From positions 5,808,001-5,872,000 of the forward strand of contig NZ_JACCFE010000002.1 of NCBI RefSeq assembly GCF_014256275.1: DNA of 64,000 nucleotides, read 5' to 3'. A program made the position numbers and the translations under genes. Source of the DNA: Rhodococcus sp. 4CII. Lineage in GTDB: Bacteria; Actinomycetota; Actinomycetes; Mycobacteriales; Mycobacteriaceae. The notes under the pieces were generated by a model. The model was given only the letters and a program-made list of their open reading frames with translations, made no database searches and was not told the DNA's origin. The stretch's first letter is position 1, and every line of letters starts with the position of its first letter. Positions 17,012-26,005 of this stretch are shown here, one piece after another.

Positions 17012-18639
17012 CGTACGCCGGCGAACAACCCAGGGTGACCGATCCGCACCGGGTGCAGGCGCCGAAACCGGAGCCGGAGCAGACGGCGCCCTCCGCCGGT
17101 GAGGGGCGGGGGAGCGTCGACAAGGTGGTGTTCGGCACGGCCGCGGCGCTCGGTGTCGGACTGATCCTGTGGGGACTGCTGGCGCCGGAGAACCTGTCGG
17201 TGGTGTCGACCGCCGCGCTGGACTGGCTGGTGGCCGATATGGGCTGGCTATTCATCGCCGCGTCGTCGGCGTTCGTCGTCTTCTCGCTGTTTCTCGCGTT
17301 CTCCCGGTACGGGAAGATTCCGCTCGGCCGCGACGGCGAGAAGCCGGAGTTCCGCACGGTCAGCTGGATCGCGATGATGTTCAGCGCCGGCATGGGCATC
17401 GGACTGATGTTCTACGGTGTCGCCGAACCCCTCGCCCACCTGGTGAGCCCGCCGCCGGGAACGGACGGCTCCGTCGGGTCGGCGATGGCCACGACGATGT
17501 TCCACTGGGGACTGCACCCGTGGGCGATCTACGCGGTCGTCGGGTTGTCCATCGCCTACGGCTCCTACCGGCGCGGCCGCAAGCAACTCATCAGCGCCGC
17601 GTTCTACCCGCTCCTCGGGCGCCGCTCGGAAGGGGCCGCGGGGAAAGTCATCGACGTTCTCGCCATCATCGCGACGATGTTCGGCACCGCCGCGTCGCTC
17701 GGACTCGGCGCACTGCAGATCGGCTCCGGTCTCGAGATCATCGGCTGGATGGGCCACGTCGGCACGTTCGCGCTCGTCGCGCTCGTCGGACTGCTGACCT
17801 TCGCATTCGTCGGTTCGGCGGTCTCGGGGGTGGCACGCGGCATCCACTGGCTGTCGAACATCAACATGGTGCTGGCGGTGGCCCTCGCGCTCTTCGTGTT
17901 CGTCCTCGGCCCGACCGTGCTCATCCTCAACCTGCTCCCCACCGCGATCGCCGACTATGCGGCGCAGCTCGCCACCATGTCCGGGCGGACCGCCGCGAGT
18001 GCCGGCGACGACACCGCGTCGTGGCTGTCGTCGTGGACGATCTTCTACTGGGCGTGGTGGGTGTCGTGGACTCCCTTCGTCGGAATGTTCCTCGCCCGGA
18101 TCAGCCGCGGCCGGACGATCCGGCAGTTCGTCGTCGGCGTGATCGTCATCCCCACCTCGGTCAGCCTGGTGTGGTTCGCGGTGTTCGGCGGTGCCGCCGT
18201 CGGACAGCAGCAGGACGGTATCGACCTGGCGTCGAAGTCCTCGACCGAGGGTCAGCTGTTCGGAATGCTCGACCATCTGCCGTGGACGGGGTTCGCCACC
18301 GTGCTGGTCATGGTGCTGGTCGCAATCTTCTTTGTGTCCGGTGCCGACGCGGCCTCGCTGGTGATGGGCACCCTGTCGCAACGAGGTGCGCGGGAGCCGA
18401 GAACGTGGGTCGTCATCTTCTGGGGAACCCTCACCGGCGGCACCGCGGCCCTCATCCTCTGGACCGGAGGCTCGGACGCCCTGCAGGGACTGCAGACGAT
18501 GACGATCATCGCCGCCGCACCGTTCCTCCTGGTGATGATCGGATTGTGCTTCTCGCTGTACCGGGACGTCTCCCGGGATCCGCTTGTCGTCGGTCCATCG
18601 AAAAAGTCTGCACACGAGAGGGTTTCGGACACAGTATGA
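17008..18639 (+). CDS. BCCT-family glycine betaine transporter
   Basis: The 543-residue membrane protein has about 12 helices and the BCCT signature around SSWTIFYWAWWVSW. The substrate-loop motif is G128-M-G130-I-G132 (GMGIGLMFYGVAEP). Betaine carriers such as BetP keep Gly at the third place, while choline carriers such as BetT have Asp. The sequence therefore favours Na+-coupled betaine uptake. A 35-residue soluble N-terminus precedes the first helix and the C-tail is short, so it lacks the long osmosensing tail of BetP; this suits catabolic rather than osmotic use. The start overlaps the gbcA stop (ATGA) and the stop overlaps the next start. Confidence 0.9.
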   Translation: MTYAGEQPRVTDPHRVQAPKPEPEQTAPSAGEGRGSVDKVVFGTAAALGVGLILWGLLAPENLSVVSTAALDWLVADMGWLFIAASSAFVVFSLFLAFSRYGKIPLGRDGEKPEFRTVSWIAMMFSAGMGIGLMFYGVAEPLAHLVSPPPGTDGSVGSAMATTMFHWGLHPWAIYAVVGLSIAYGSYRRGRKQLISAAFYPLLGRRSEGAAGKVIDVLAIIATMFGTAASLGLGALQIGSGLEIIGWMGHVGTFALVALVGLLTFAFVGSAVSGVARGIHWLSNINMVLAVALALFVFVLGPTVLILNLLPTAIADYAAQLATMSGRTAASAGDDTASWLSSWTIFYWAWWVSWTPFVGMFLARISRGRTIRQFVVGVIVIPTSVSLVWFAVFGGAAVGQQQDGIDLASKSSTEGQLFGMLDHLPWTGFATVLVMVLVAIFFVSGADAASLVMGTLSQRGAREPRTWVVIFWGTLTGGTAALILWTGGSDALQGLQTMTIIAAAPFLLVMIGLCFSLYRDVSRDPLVVGPSKKSAHERVSDTV

Positions 18640-20156
18640 AGACGACGGCGCTATCGGCGGATCTCGACGTGCAGAGATTGTTCGGGAAGGTGAATTTCAT
18701 CGCGGGGGAGTGGGTCGCGGCGACGTCGGGGCGCACCCGCGACTGCATCGACCCGGCAACCGGGAACGTGATCGCGACGATCGACGAGGCGTCGCCCGAC
18801 GACGCCCGGCGCGCCGTGGCCGCCGCCCGCGCGACCTTCGACGCCGGGGTCTGGCCGGAGACTTCGGTCGCCACGCGGTCGTCACTGCTGTCGCGGATCG
18901 CGGATCTCCTCGAGCGCGACAAGGAGGAACTGGCGCGTATCGAGACGGTGGATACCGGTAAGACGCTGGTGGAGAGCCGAATCGACATCGACGACGTCGT
19001 ATCGGTGTTCCGGTACTACGCCCGGCTGGCCCTCGTCTCCGGTGACCGGGTGGTCGACGTGGGTGACCCCGCCGTCGTCTCCCGGGTGGTTCGCGAACCG
19101 ATCGGGGTGTGCGTCCTCATCGCACCGTGGAACTATCCACTGCTCCAGGTCTCCTGGAAGGTGGCACCCGCCCTGGCCGCGGGATGCACGATGGTGCTCA
19201 AACCCAGTGAAGTCACACCGCTGAGCACGATCGCGTTCGCGCGATTGATCGAGGAGGCGGGTGTGCCCGCGGGCGTCGTCAACCTGGTGCAGGGAAGCGG
19301 CGCCGACCTCGGCCCCGCATTGACCGACACGGGCGACGTCGACTTCATCTCGTTCACCGGTGGACTCGCGACCGGCACCACCATTCTGGAAACCGCGGCC
19401 AAGCACGTCACGAAGGTCGCCGTGGAACTCGGCGGGAAGAACCCGCACATCGTGTTCGCGGACGCCGAGTGGGAGTCGTCGGTCGACCAGGTGCTCACCG
19501 GCGTCTTCCTGCATTCGGGCCAGGTGTGCTCGGCCGGGACGCGGCTGATCGTCGAGGAGTCGATCGCCGACGACTTCGTCGCCGCACTCGTCGCGCGGGC
19601 CGAGGCCATCCGCGTCGGCCCGGGGCTCGATCCCGGTAGCGAAACCGGACCGCTCGTGTCAGTGGCGCAGCGGGACAAAATCGAAGCCTATGTGGCGCTG
19701 GGTATCTCCGAAGGGGCGACGCTCCGGACGGGAGGTTCCCGGCCCACCGATCCCGCGCTCGACGGCGGCAGCTATTACCTGCCCACGATCTTCGACCACT
19801 GCGACCGCTCGATGCGCATCGTGCAGGAGGAAACGTTCGGGCCGATTCTCACGGTCGAGAGATTCACCACCGAGGCGGACGCGATCCGGCTCGGCAACGA
19901 CACCGAGTACGGTCTCGCCGCCGGCGTCCGGACGTCCGATGCCGCCCGCGGCGAGCGGGTGGTGCGCCGCCTGCGCCACGGGACCGTGTGGCTCAACGAC
20001 TTCGGCTACTACACGGCGGCGGCGGAATGGGGCGGATTCAAGAAGTCCGGCAACGGGCGCGAACTCGGACCCGCCGGGCTCTCGGAATACCAGGAAGTCA
20101 AACACATCTGGAACAACACGACCTCACCTCTCGCGGGTTGGTTCACCGCGCCCTGA
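18636..20156 (+). CDS. betB: Betaine-aldehyde dehydrogenase
   Basis: This 506-residue NAD(P)-dependent aldehyde dehydrogenase has the catalytic Glu in VAVELGGKNPH and the catalytic Cys in HSGQVCSAGTRL. The segment PWNYPLLQVSWKVAPALAAG is the usual cofactor-side tract. In this operon it should oxidise betaine aldehyde made by choline oxidase to glycine betaine. The start overlaps the BCCT stop (ATGA). The family also contains aminoaldehyde dehydrogenases, so the substrate call rests on the neighbours. Confidence 0.88.
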   Translation: MKTTALSADLDVQRLFGKVNFIAGEWVAATSGRTRDCIDPATGNVIATIDEASPDDARRAVAAARATFDAGVWPETSVATRSSLLSRIADLLERDKEELARIETVDTGKTLVESRIDIDDVVSVFRYYARLALVSGDRVVDVGDPAVVSRVVREPIGVCVLIAPWNYPLLQVSWKVAPALAAGCTMVLKPSEVTPLSTIAFARLIEEAGVPAGVVNLVQGSGADLGPALTDTGDVDFISFTGGLATGTTILETAAKHVTKVAVELGGKNPHIVFADAEWESSVDQVLTGVFLHSGQVCSAGTRLIVEESIADDFVAALVARAEAIRVGPGLDPGSETGPLVSVAQRDKIEAYVALGISEGATLRTGGSRPTDPALDGGSYYLPTIFDHCDRSMRIVQEETFGPILTVERFTTEADAIRLGNDTEYGLAAGVRTSDAARGERVVRRLRHGTVWLNDFGYYTAAAEWGGFKKSGNGRELGPAGLSEYQEVKHIWNNTTSPLAGWFTAP

Positions 20157-20188
20157 CAGGCCTACTCAACTTCTCAGGAAGTGATCGA

Positions 20189-21757
20189 ATGACCAGTACC
20201 GACAACACGACCGGTGATCACGACAGTGGACTCGAGGATTTCGGATACAAGGAGTCCCTCGATCGCAGCATCGGCAAGTTCGCGAGCTTCGCCGCCGGCG
20301 TCAGTTACATCTCCATCCTGACCGGCACTTTCCAGTTGTTCTACTTCGGATTCGGCACCGCAGGTCCCGCGTACCTGTGGTCGTGGCCGCTGGTGTTCGT
20401 CGGCCAGTTGGCCGTGGCGCTGTGCTTCATGGAGCTGGCCGCCAAGTACCCGATCGCCGGATCGGTCTACAACTGGGCCAAGACACTCGGCAGCAGAGTG
20501 GTGGGGTGGTCCGCGGGCTGGCTGATGCTCACCGCGTCGATCGTCACCCTGTCGGCCGTCGTGCTGGCGCTGCAGCTCAACCTGCCGCGGCTGTGGAGCG
20601 GATTCCAGATCGTCGGTGACGGCAGCGGGGAACACGACTTCGCCACCAACGCCGTCATTCTCGGGACCGTGATGATCGGCTTCACGACCGTCGTCAACGC
20701 GCTCGGCGTCCGTCTCATGGCGATGATCAACAGCGCCGGTGTGTTCATCGAGATCATCGCCGCGGTCCTGATCGCGATCATCCTCGCCGCCAACGCGACC
20801 CGCGGCCCGCAGGTGTTCTTCTCCACCCACGGGTACGGAGCCGGCGAAAGCGGTGGATACCTCGGTGCGTTCCTGGTCGCGACGCTCGCGTCGGGCTACG
20901 TGATGTATGGATTCGACACCGCGAGTTCGCTGGGGGAGGAGACGGTGGAACCGCGTCGCACCGCCCCCAAGGCGATCTTCCGGGCGATCCTCGCCTCGTT
21001 CGTGATCGGCGGCGCGATCCTCGTGTTCGCAGTGATGGCGGCACCCGACCTCGACGATCCGAAGATCGGGGCGTCGGACGGCAGCCTGCAGTACATCGTG
21101 GAGCAGGTGATGTGGGGCCCGCTCGGCACGATCTTCCTGGTGTGCATCGTGATCGCGGTGACTGTGTGCTCGCTCGCGGTGCACACCGCTGCCATCCGGC
21201 TGACGTTCGCGATGGCCCGCGACAACGCACTCCCGTTCGGTGAGCGCCTCGCCCGCGTCCACCCGAGAACCCGGACCCCCGTCGTGCCCGCGGTGACGAT
21301 CGGAGTGGTGGCCGCGCTCATTCTGGTGGTCAACATCGGCCAGCCGCACATCTTCACCGTGCTCACCTCGATCGCGATCATCATGATCTACCTGGCCTAC
21401 CTGATGGTCACCGGGCCGATGCTGAAGAAGCGGCTGCGGGGCGAGTGGCCGCCACGGGACCTGAAGGAGGGCGGCTACTTCACGATGGGCAGGTGGGGAT
21501 TGCCCGTCAACATCATCGCGCTCGTGTGGGGAATCGGGATGGCCGTCAACCTGGCCTGGCCGCGCGAGGCCGTCTACGGCGAACCCTGGTACAACACGTG
21601 GGGCGCCTTCGTCTACATCGGCGTCATCCTCGGGTCCGGACTGCTGTGGTACTTCACCACCGGCCGCCACCACATCGGCACGTTGACGTCACACTGCGCG
21701 GCGGTGGCGACACCCGCGCCGGAATCCGAACCGAACGACAAGGAGCTCGCCCGATGA
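20189..21757 (+). CDS. APC-superfamily amino acid/amine permease (candidate choline importer)
   Basis: The 522-residue protein has about 12 membrane segments. It has the APC features of an early unwound helix (GVSYISILTGTFQLFYFGFGTAG) and the conserved YGFDTASSLGEETVEPRR tract. The start at 20189 follows TCAGGAAG. It lies between betaine-aldehyde dehydrogenase and choline oxidase, and its stop overlaps the choline oxidase start (ATGA). The nearby BCCT protein looks betaine-specific, so this gene may import choline. That is an inference from position; APC proteins usually carry amino acids or amines. Confidence 0.85.
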   Translation: MTSTDNTTGDHDSGLEDFGYKESLDRSIGKFASFAAGVSYISILTGTFQLFYFGFGTAGPAYLWSWPLVFVGQLAVALCFMELAAKYPIAGSVYNWAKTLGSRVVGWSAGWLMLTASIVTLSAVVLALQLNLPRLWSGFQIVGDGSGEHDFATNAVILGTVMIGFTTVVNALGVRLMAMINSAGVFIEIIAAVLIAIILAANATRGPQVFFSTHGYGAGESGGYLGAFLVATLASGYVMYGFDTASSLGEETVEPRRTAPKAIFRAILASFVIGGAILVFAVMAAPDLDDPKIGASDGSLQYIVEQVMWGPLGTIFLVCIVIAVTVCSLAVHTAAIRLTFAMARDNALPFGERLARVHPRTRTPVVPAVTIGVVAALILVVNIGQPHIFTVLTSIAIIMIYLAYLMVTGPMLKKRLRGEWPPRDLKEGGYFTMGRWGLPVNIIALVWGIGMAVNLAWPREAVYGEPWYNTWGAFVYIGVILGSGLLWYFTTGRHHIGTLTSHCAAVATPAPESEPNDKELAR

Positions 21758-23376
21758 CCGACCGCGAATCGAAGAGCGCTGCAGGAGAATTCGACTACGT
21801 CATCGCGGGCGGTGGCAGCGCGGGGTGCGCTCTCGCGGCACGGCTCAGCGAAGACCCGTCGGTGACGGTGTGCCTCCTCGAGGCGGGCCCGTCCGACGTC
21901 GGGGACCGGGCGATCCTCGAACTGTCGCAGTGGATGCACCTGCTCGACTCCGGGTACGACTGGGACTACCCCGTCGAGCCGCAGGAGAAGGGCAACAGCT
22001 TCATGCGACACGCCCGGGCCAAGGTCCTCGGCGGCTGTTCGTCCCACAACTCGTGTATCGCGTTCTGGCCGCCGGCCGAGGCACTCGACGACTGGGAGGC
22101 GATGGGCGCGTCGGGATGGGGCGCGCGCGACATCCTCCCGTACGTCAGCCGGCTGGAGAGCAACGACGCCCCCGGCGACGGCCACGGACGCAGCGGGCCG
22201 GTGCGGCTGCGGGACGTCCCGCCGAACGACCCCTGCGGCCACGCGGTTCTCGACGCCGCCGCCGCGGTGGGACTGCCGACGGTCGCGTTCAACCGCGGCG
22301 GAACGGTACTCAACGGCGCCGGCTGGTTCCAGATCAACGCGTCCGAGGACGGCACCCGGATGTCGTCGTCGCACGCCTATCTGCACCCGATCCTGGGGTC
22401 CCGGCCCAACCTGGAGGTACGGACCGGCTGCTGGGTCAGTGAGATCCTGTTCGACGAACAGCAGACGGCGACCGGCGTCCGGTACCAGCGTCCCGACCTC
22501 ACCGGCTACGACACGGTGTCGGCCCGGCGCGAGGTGATCGTCACGGCGGGCGCCATCGACACCCCGAAGTTGCTGATGCTGTCCGGAATCGGGCCCGCGG
22601 CCCATCTTGCCGAGTTCGGTATCCCGGTCCGCGTCGACTCACCCGGGGTCGGCGCGAACCTCGACGATCACGTGGAGGGGCTCGTCTTCTGGGAGGCGTC
22701 CCGGCCGATGGTCACCGAGTCCACGCAGTGGTGGGAGATCGGCCTGTTCGCGACCACGCAGGAGGGGCTGAATCACCCCGACCTGATGATGCACTACGGC
22801 AGCGTCCCGTTCGACATGAACACGCTGCGGTGGGGCTACCCGACCACCGACAACGGATTCTGCCTCACGCCCAACGTGACCCAGGGGAGGTCCCGGGGAA
22901 CGGTCCGGTTGCGGTCCCGCGATTTCCGCGACCGCGCCAAGGTCGACCCCCGGTACTTCACCGACAGCGACGGCCACGACGACCGGGTGATGCTGGCCGG
23001 CGTGAAGCTGGCCCGCACCATCGCGGAGCAGAAGGCGCTCCGCGGGTGGATCGCCCGCGAATTGGCGCCCGGACCGGACGCCGTCACCGACGCCGACATC
23101 CTCGACTACATCCACAAGACCCACAACACGGTCTACCACCCGGCGGGCACGGCCCGGATGGGCAGCGTCGACGACCCGATGGCGGTGCTCGACCCGGAAT
23201 TGCGGGTCAAGGGTGTGCGGGGACTGCGCGTCGTCGACGCGTCCGCGATGCCGAAGCTGCCGCACATCAACCCCAACATCACGGTAATGACGATGGCCGA
23301 GCGCTGCGCGGATCTCGTGCGGGGTCGCGTGGGGTCCAGCCTGTGGTCGGCGGAGTCGACGCTGTCGGAGGTCTGA
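21754..23376 (+). CDS. codA: Choline oxidase
   Basis: The 540-residue GMC flavoprotein is closely alike to Arthrobacter globiformis choline oxidase along its whole length. It keeps the FAD motif YVIAGGGSAGCALAARLSED. GGCSSHNSC holds His98, matching the His99 that binds FAD covalently. The Glu of DDHVEG matches Glu312, which holds the trimethylammonium group. The catalytic HNTVYHPAGT and NPNITVM tracts are also present. It oxidises choline through betaine aldehyde to betaine with O2, producing H2O2. It is the last gene of the plus-strand operon and overlaps the opposite hydrolase gene by 98 bases. Confidence 0.95.
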   Translation: MTDRESKSAAGEFDYVIAGGGSAGCALAARLSEDPSVTVCLLEAGPSDVGDRAILELSQWMHLLDSGYDWDYPVEPQEKGNSFMRHARAKVLGGCSSHNSCIAFWPPAEALDDWEAMGASGWGARDILPYVSRLESNDAPGDGHGRSGPVRLRDVPPNDPCGHAVLDAAAAVGLPTVAFNRGGTVLNGAGWFQINASEDGTRMSSSHAYLHPILGSRPNLEVRTGCWVSEILFDEQQTATGVRYQRPDLTGYDTVSARREVIVTAGAIDTPKLLMLSGIGPAAHLAEFGIPVRVDSPGVGANLDDHVEGLVFWEASRPMVTESTQWWEIGLFATTQEGLNHPDLMMHYGSVPFDMNTLRWGYPTTDNGFCLTPNVTQGRSRGTVRLRSRDFRDRAKVDPRYFTDSDGHDDRVMLAGVKLARTIAEQKALRGWIARELAPGPDAVTDADILDYIHKTHNTVYHPAGTARMGSVDDPMAVLDPELRVKGVRGLRVVDASAMPKLPHINPNITVMTMAERCADLVRGRVGSSLWSAESTLSEV

Positions 23377-24514
23377 GCCGGGCATCGATCGCCTCGGCGA
23401 CGGTTCGCCAGAGGTCGCTGTCCGGATCGATGACGGCGAAGTGGTCGCTGGGCCCCTCGATCGCAGCGACGTCGTCGGGCGTCGCCGCGGCGGCGGCGTG
23501 ATACTGCCTGCTCATTTCCAGCAGGTCCGGTTCGTCGTCCACGCCGCACACCACCAGTTGCGGGACGCCGAGCGGCAGTCGTGCGAGCGGTGACGACCGC
23601 TCGTACGTCGCCGGGTCGTCGGCCCAGTGGCTGCCGACAGCGTTCGCGACCGCTCCCTCGCCGAGCCGGCGATCGTCGGCGAGCCGCAGATTCAGGACCC
23701 CGGCGAGGCTGACCGCCAAGGCCGGACGCACCGCCGCCCGGTCGGCGACCGAGTCGGCGGCGGCACGCAGCGCGAGCTGGCCACCGGCCGAGTGACCGAG
23801 GATCACGACCCGCCCCGGATCCGCCCCCGGGAGGGACCCGGCGGCCTGCAGGGCAGCCGCGACGTCGGACGTCATCGCGGCCCAGCGGTTCTCCGCGGGT
23901 CGCCGGTACTCGACATTCCACGTCGCGTACCCGCGGGCCGTCAGGTCCACGGCAAGGCCATCCATCAGGTCGAACTCCCAACGGGGACGCCAATATCCGC
24001 CGTGAACCAGCACGGCGACGGGAAAGGGCCCCGTGCCGCCCGGGATCCGCAGCTCGGCGCGCTGATCGATGTCGTCGCCGTAGCGCACGATCTTCCCGGG
24101 GTGGACGCGGTGGTGGTACCAGCTGTCGACGGCGAATCGGAGCCCGTCGAGTCCCCGCCCGCGGATGTGCGCCCGGATGCCGTCCGAGCGGTCCGGCTCG
24201 CACTCCCCGAAATCGACGCGGATCGCCCCGCAGGCCGGTGCGGTGAACGGCGCTCCCGCGCCGGGTACGACGACGAACTCGCCCCGGCCCGCCGCCATCC
24301 GTACGGCCCGCTGCAGATCCACGGTGTCCGCAGCGAACATCACCTCGCCGGCGAGACCGCGCGCATCCAGCGCCCGGCCCACCAGTTCCTCCGCGGTTCC
24401 GTGGTGCGCCACGGTGCCGGGGGCGAAGACGACGTCGAGTCGGCGAGCGGATTCGGTCACCGGGTCACCGTACGTACCGGGATGGCATCTGGCGAGGGCA
24501 CATGACAGATTCAC
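23279..24514 (-). CDS. Alpha/beta hydrolase (HGGYW kynurenine-formamidase type) with an N-terminal extra domain
   Basis: Residues about 155-375 form an alpha/beta hydrolase with the oxyanion motif HGGYWRPRW, the nucleophile elbow LGHSAGGQLAL and a late GPSDHFAVID histidine. HGGxW is typical of arylformamidases. Residues about 25-150 form a separate domain (DVVFAPGTVAHHGTAEELVGR, VVVPGAGAPF, HIRGRGLDGLRFA) that resembles, weakly, a type II dehydroquinase-like fold without its usual catalytic residues. The last 30 residues are antisense to codA and are low in complexity. The start is uncertain: GTG 24514 has GGGGAG but only 3 bases away, and GTG 24460 lies closer to where similarity begins. The substrate is unknown. 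Confidence 0.75.
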   Translation of the reverse strand: MNLSCALARCHPGTYGDPVTESARRLDVVFAPGTVAHHGTAEELVGRALDARGLAGEVMFAADTVDLQRAVRMAAGRGEFVVVPGAGAPFTAPACGAIRVDFGECEPDRSDGIRAHIRGRGLDGLRFAVDSWYHHRVHPGKIVRYGDDIDQRAELRIPGGTGPFPVAVLVHGGYWRPRWEFDLMDGLAVDLTARGYATWNVEYRRPAENRWAAMTSDVAAALQAAGSLPGADPGRVVILGHSAGGQLALRAAADSVADRAAVRPALAVSLAGVLNLRLADDRRLGEGAVANAVGSHWADDPATYERSSPLARLPLGVPQLVVCGVDDEPDLLEMSRQYHAAAAATPDDVAAIEGPSDHFAVIDPDSDLWRTVAEAIDARLRPPTASTPPTTGWTPRDPARDPRSARPSSLP

Positions 24515-24555
24515 GCACTCCCCATTTGACGATTCGGCCCTGGTCCGACCCGAAC

Positions 24556-24972
24556 TTAGTCAATGTCGTTACCGGAACGCCGATGCCTGAACTGGAATCG
24601 GGAAACAATACTCCCGGTGACCACGATGTCGCGGCCCTCCTGCCCCTTCAGGGCCCGCACCTGGGTGATCCAGTCGCCCGTGAGCACGGTCGAGTTCCGC
24701 CACTCGGGGTCGGTCATGGTCGAGGAAACGACGTACTTCTCAATCTGGTTGAGCTCGTCGGTGATCCCGGTCCGGTCGTCGGTCTGCCGGGGCCAGTAGC
24801 TGCGGAAGTCCTCGAACGTCTGCCGACCCAGCAGCATGGCGTCCGCGCGTTCGGACTGCCGGTTGGTCGCCTCCAGCAACTGTGGATCCTGGTCCGCTGG
24901 GGCGAACCAGTCGCCGAGCATCTCGATCGAGCCGTCGACGGTGATGTTCTGGGTAATCGCGAGTGTCCTCAT
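24556..24972 (-). pseudogene. Truncated DHFR-like / RibD C-terminal-family reductase
   Basis: The N-terminal 118 residues match the DHFR-like family common in actinobacteria (ITQNITVDGSIEML, then MLLGRQTFEDFRSYWP and DIVVTGSI). Members run about 50-70 residues beyond that point, with the tract that completes the NADPH fold. Here the frame changes to SRFQFRHRRSGNDID and stops, and no missing part is found in any frame before the next gene 41 bases away. It is probably a 3'-deleted, inactive copy. Confidence 0.7.
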
Positions 24973-25051
24973 ACGAATACTGACACCGGCCAGGCCGCAA
25001 AATCATCGCCGCAGCCACAACCCGACGCGCTTGCCTCGGCGTCGGTGACCT

Positions 25052-25915
25052 TCACGCAGAGTTCCGCAATGGTCTGCAGGCCGCGGTGGGCAGCTTCGAT
25101 GCCGTGACCTCGTCGGCTGGGGTGAAAGTGGACGTCGTGATCTCCGAATGAAGTCCGGCGTTCAGGTGGGTCACGTGGAACTTCAGCGGCCCCGCGGTGG
25201 GGTGCTCGAAGCGGCGAGTAGTGACGGGATCGCGGGTAACGTCGCATCGATTCCACAGCTGCTCGAACAGGGGCGACTCGGCACTCAGTCGCTTCACCAA
25301 GGAGATCCACGCCGGCTCACCGAGGTGCTCCGCCCACCCGGCCCGGAAGCCCGCCACCATACGGGAAACGTGCTCCTCCCAGCCGACGATGCGCGCTCGC
25401 CAGTCCGGGTTGAACAGACTTTGGACAAGAAGATTGCGCTCCCCAGACGGAACAGCGTCCAGGCCGCCCATCAGCCAGCAGTAGCCCCGGTTATGGGCGA
25501 GGACGTCGTAGCGCGCATTGCTTACTATCACCGGAAACGGGTCGAGCTTGGCCATCATGGCCTTCATCGAAGGCGTAACGGCATTGCACTCCGTCTTGCT
25601 CAACGGTTCTGTCACACCCGCCAGTGTCAACAGGTGTGCGTGCTCGTGCAGATCCAGCCGCAGCGTCCGCGAGATCGCCGCGAGCACTTGCTCGGATGCC
25701 TTGATGTCGCGACCCTGTTCGAGCCACGTATACCAAGTCACTCCGACGCCGGCCAGTTGGGCAATCTCCTCACGTCGCAGTCCCGGAGTCCGGCGGCGCC
25801 CCCCGGTGGGCAGGCCTACCTGCTCCGGCGTGATGCGGGCGCGTCGGCTCTTCAGGAAAGCGCCGAACTCGCCGCGACGAGCGCGGGCTTCACGACGTGC
25901 ATCCACATCATTCAT
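25052..25915 (-). CDS. XRE-family regulator with MmyB-type ligand-binding domain
   Basis: The 287-residue protein has an N-terminal helix-turn-helix (residues about 42-75, LRREEIAQLAGVGVTWYTWLEQGR) and a C-terminal MmyB-like PAS-type domain (about 115-270, with VIVSNARYDVLAHNRGYCWLM). Regulators of this kind often control an adjacent, divergent oxidoreductase or reductase gene. Here the LLM flavoprotein at 26006 is divergent and an imperfect palindrome lies between the starts. The truncated DHFR-like gene is downstream on the same strand. Confidence 0.88.
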   Translation of the reverse strand: MNDVDARREARARRGEFGAFLKSRRARITPEQVGLPTGGRRRTPGLRREEIAQLAGVGVTWYTWLEQGRDIKASEQVLAAISRTLRLDLHEHAHLLTLAGVTEPLSKTECNAVTPSMKAMMAKLDPFPVIVSNARYDVLAHNRGYCWLMGGLDAVPSGERNLLVQSLFNPDWRARIVGWEEHVSRMVAGFRAGWAEHLGEPAWISLVKRLSAESPLFEQLWNRCDVTRDPVTTRRFEHPTAGPLKFHVTHLNAGLHSEITTSTFTPADEVTASKLPTAACRPLRNSA

Positions 25916-25947
25916 CGGACACGTCCTGGGCGGACGATCCAGGTGGC

Positions 25948-25967
25948 GTGAATACCAGGATATTTAC
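25948..25967. promoter_or_regulatory. Possible operator between the XRE and LLM genes
   Basis: GTGAATA-CCAGGA-TATTTAC is a 20-base palindrome with one mismatched pair. It lies 33 bases upstream of the XRE start (25915) and 39 bases before the LLM start (26006). An autoregulatory site for the XRE protein is a reasonable reading; no second copy was seen. Confidence 0.35.
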
Positions 25968-26005
25968 ACTCCTTGTACCGGGACGAAATAGTTCACCCTT
26001 GACTC

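Noticed and set aside
24598..24620. Shared string AACAATACTCCCGGTG near 24.6 kb and near 55.8 kb as a repeat
   Set aside because: The match is about 16 bases with different flanks; one copy is in the truncated DHFR-like gene and the other in the leader region. Chance similarity is likely.
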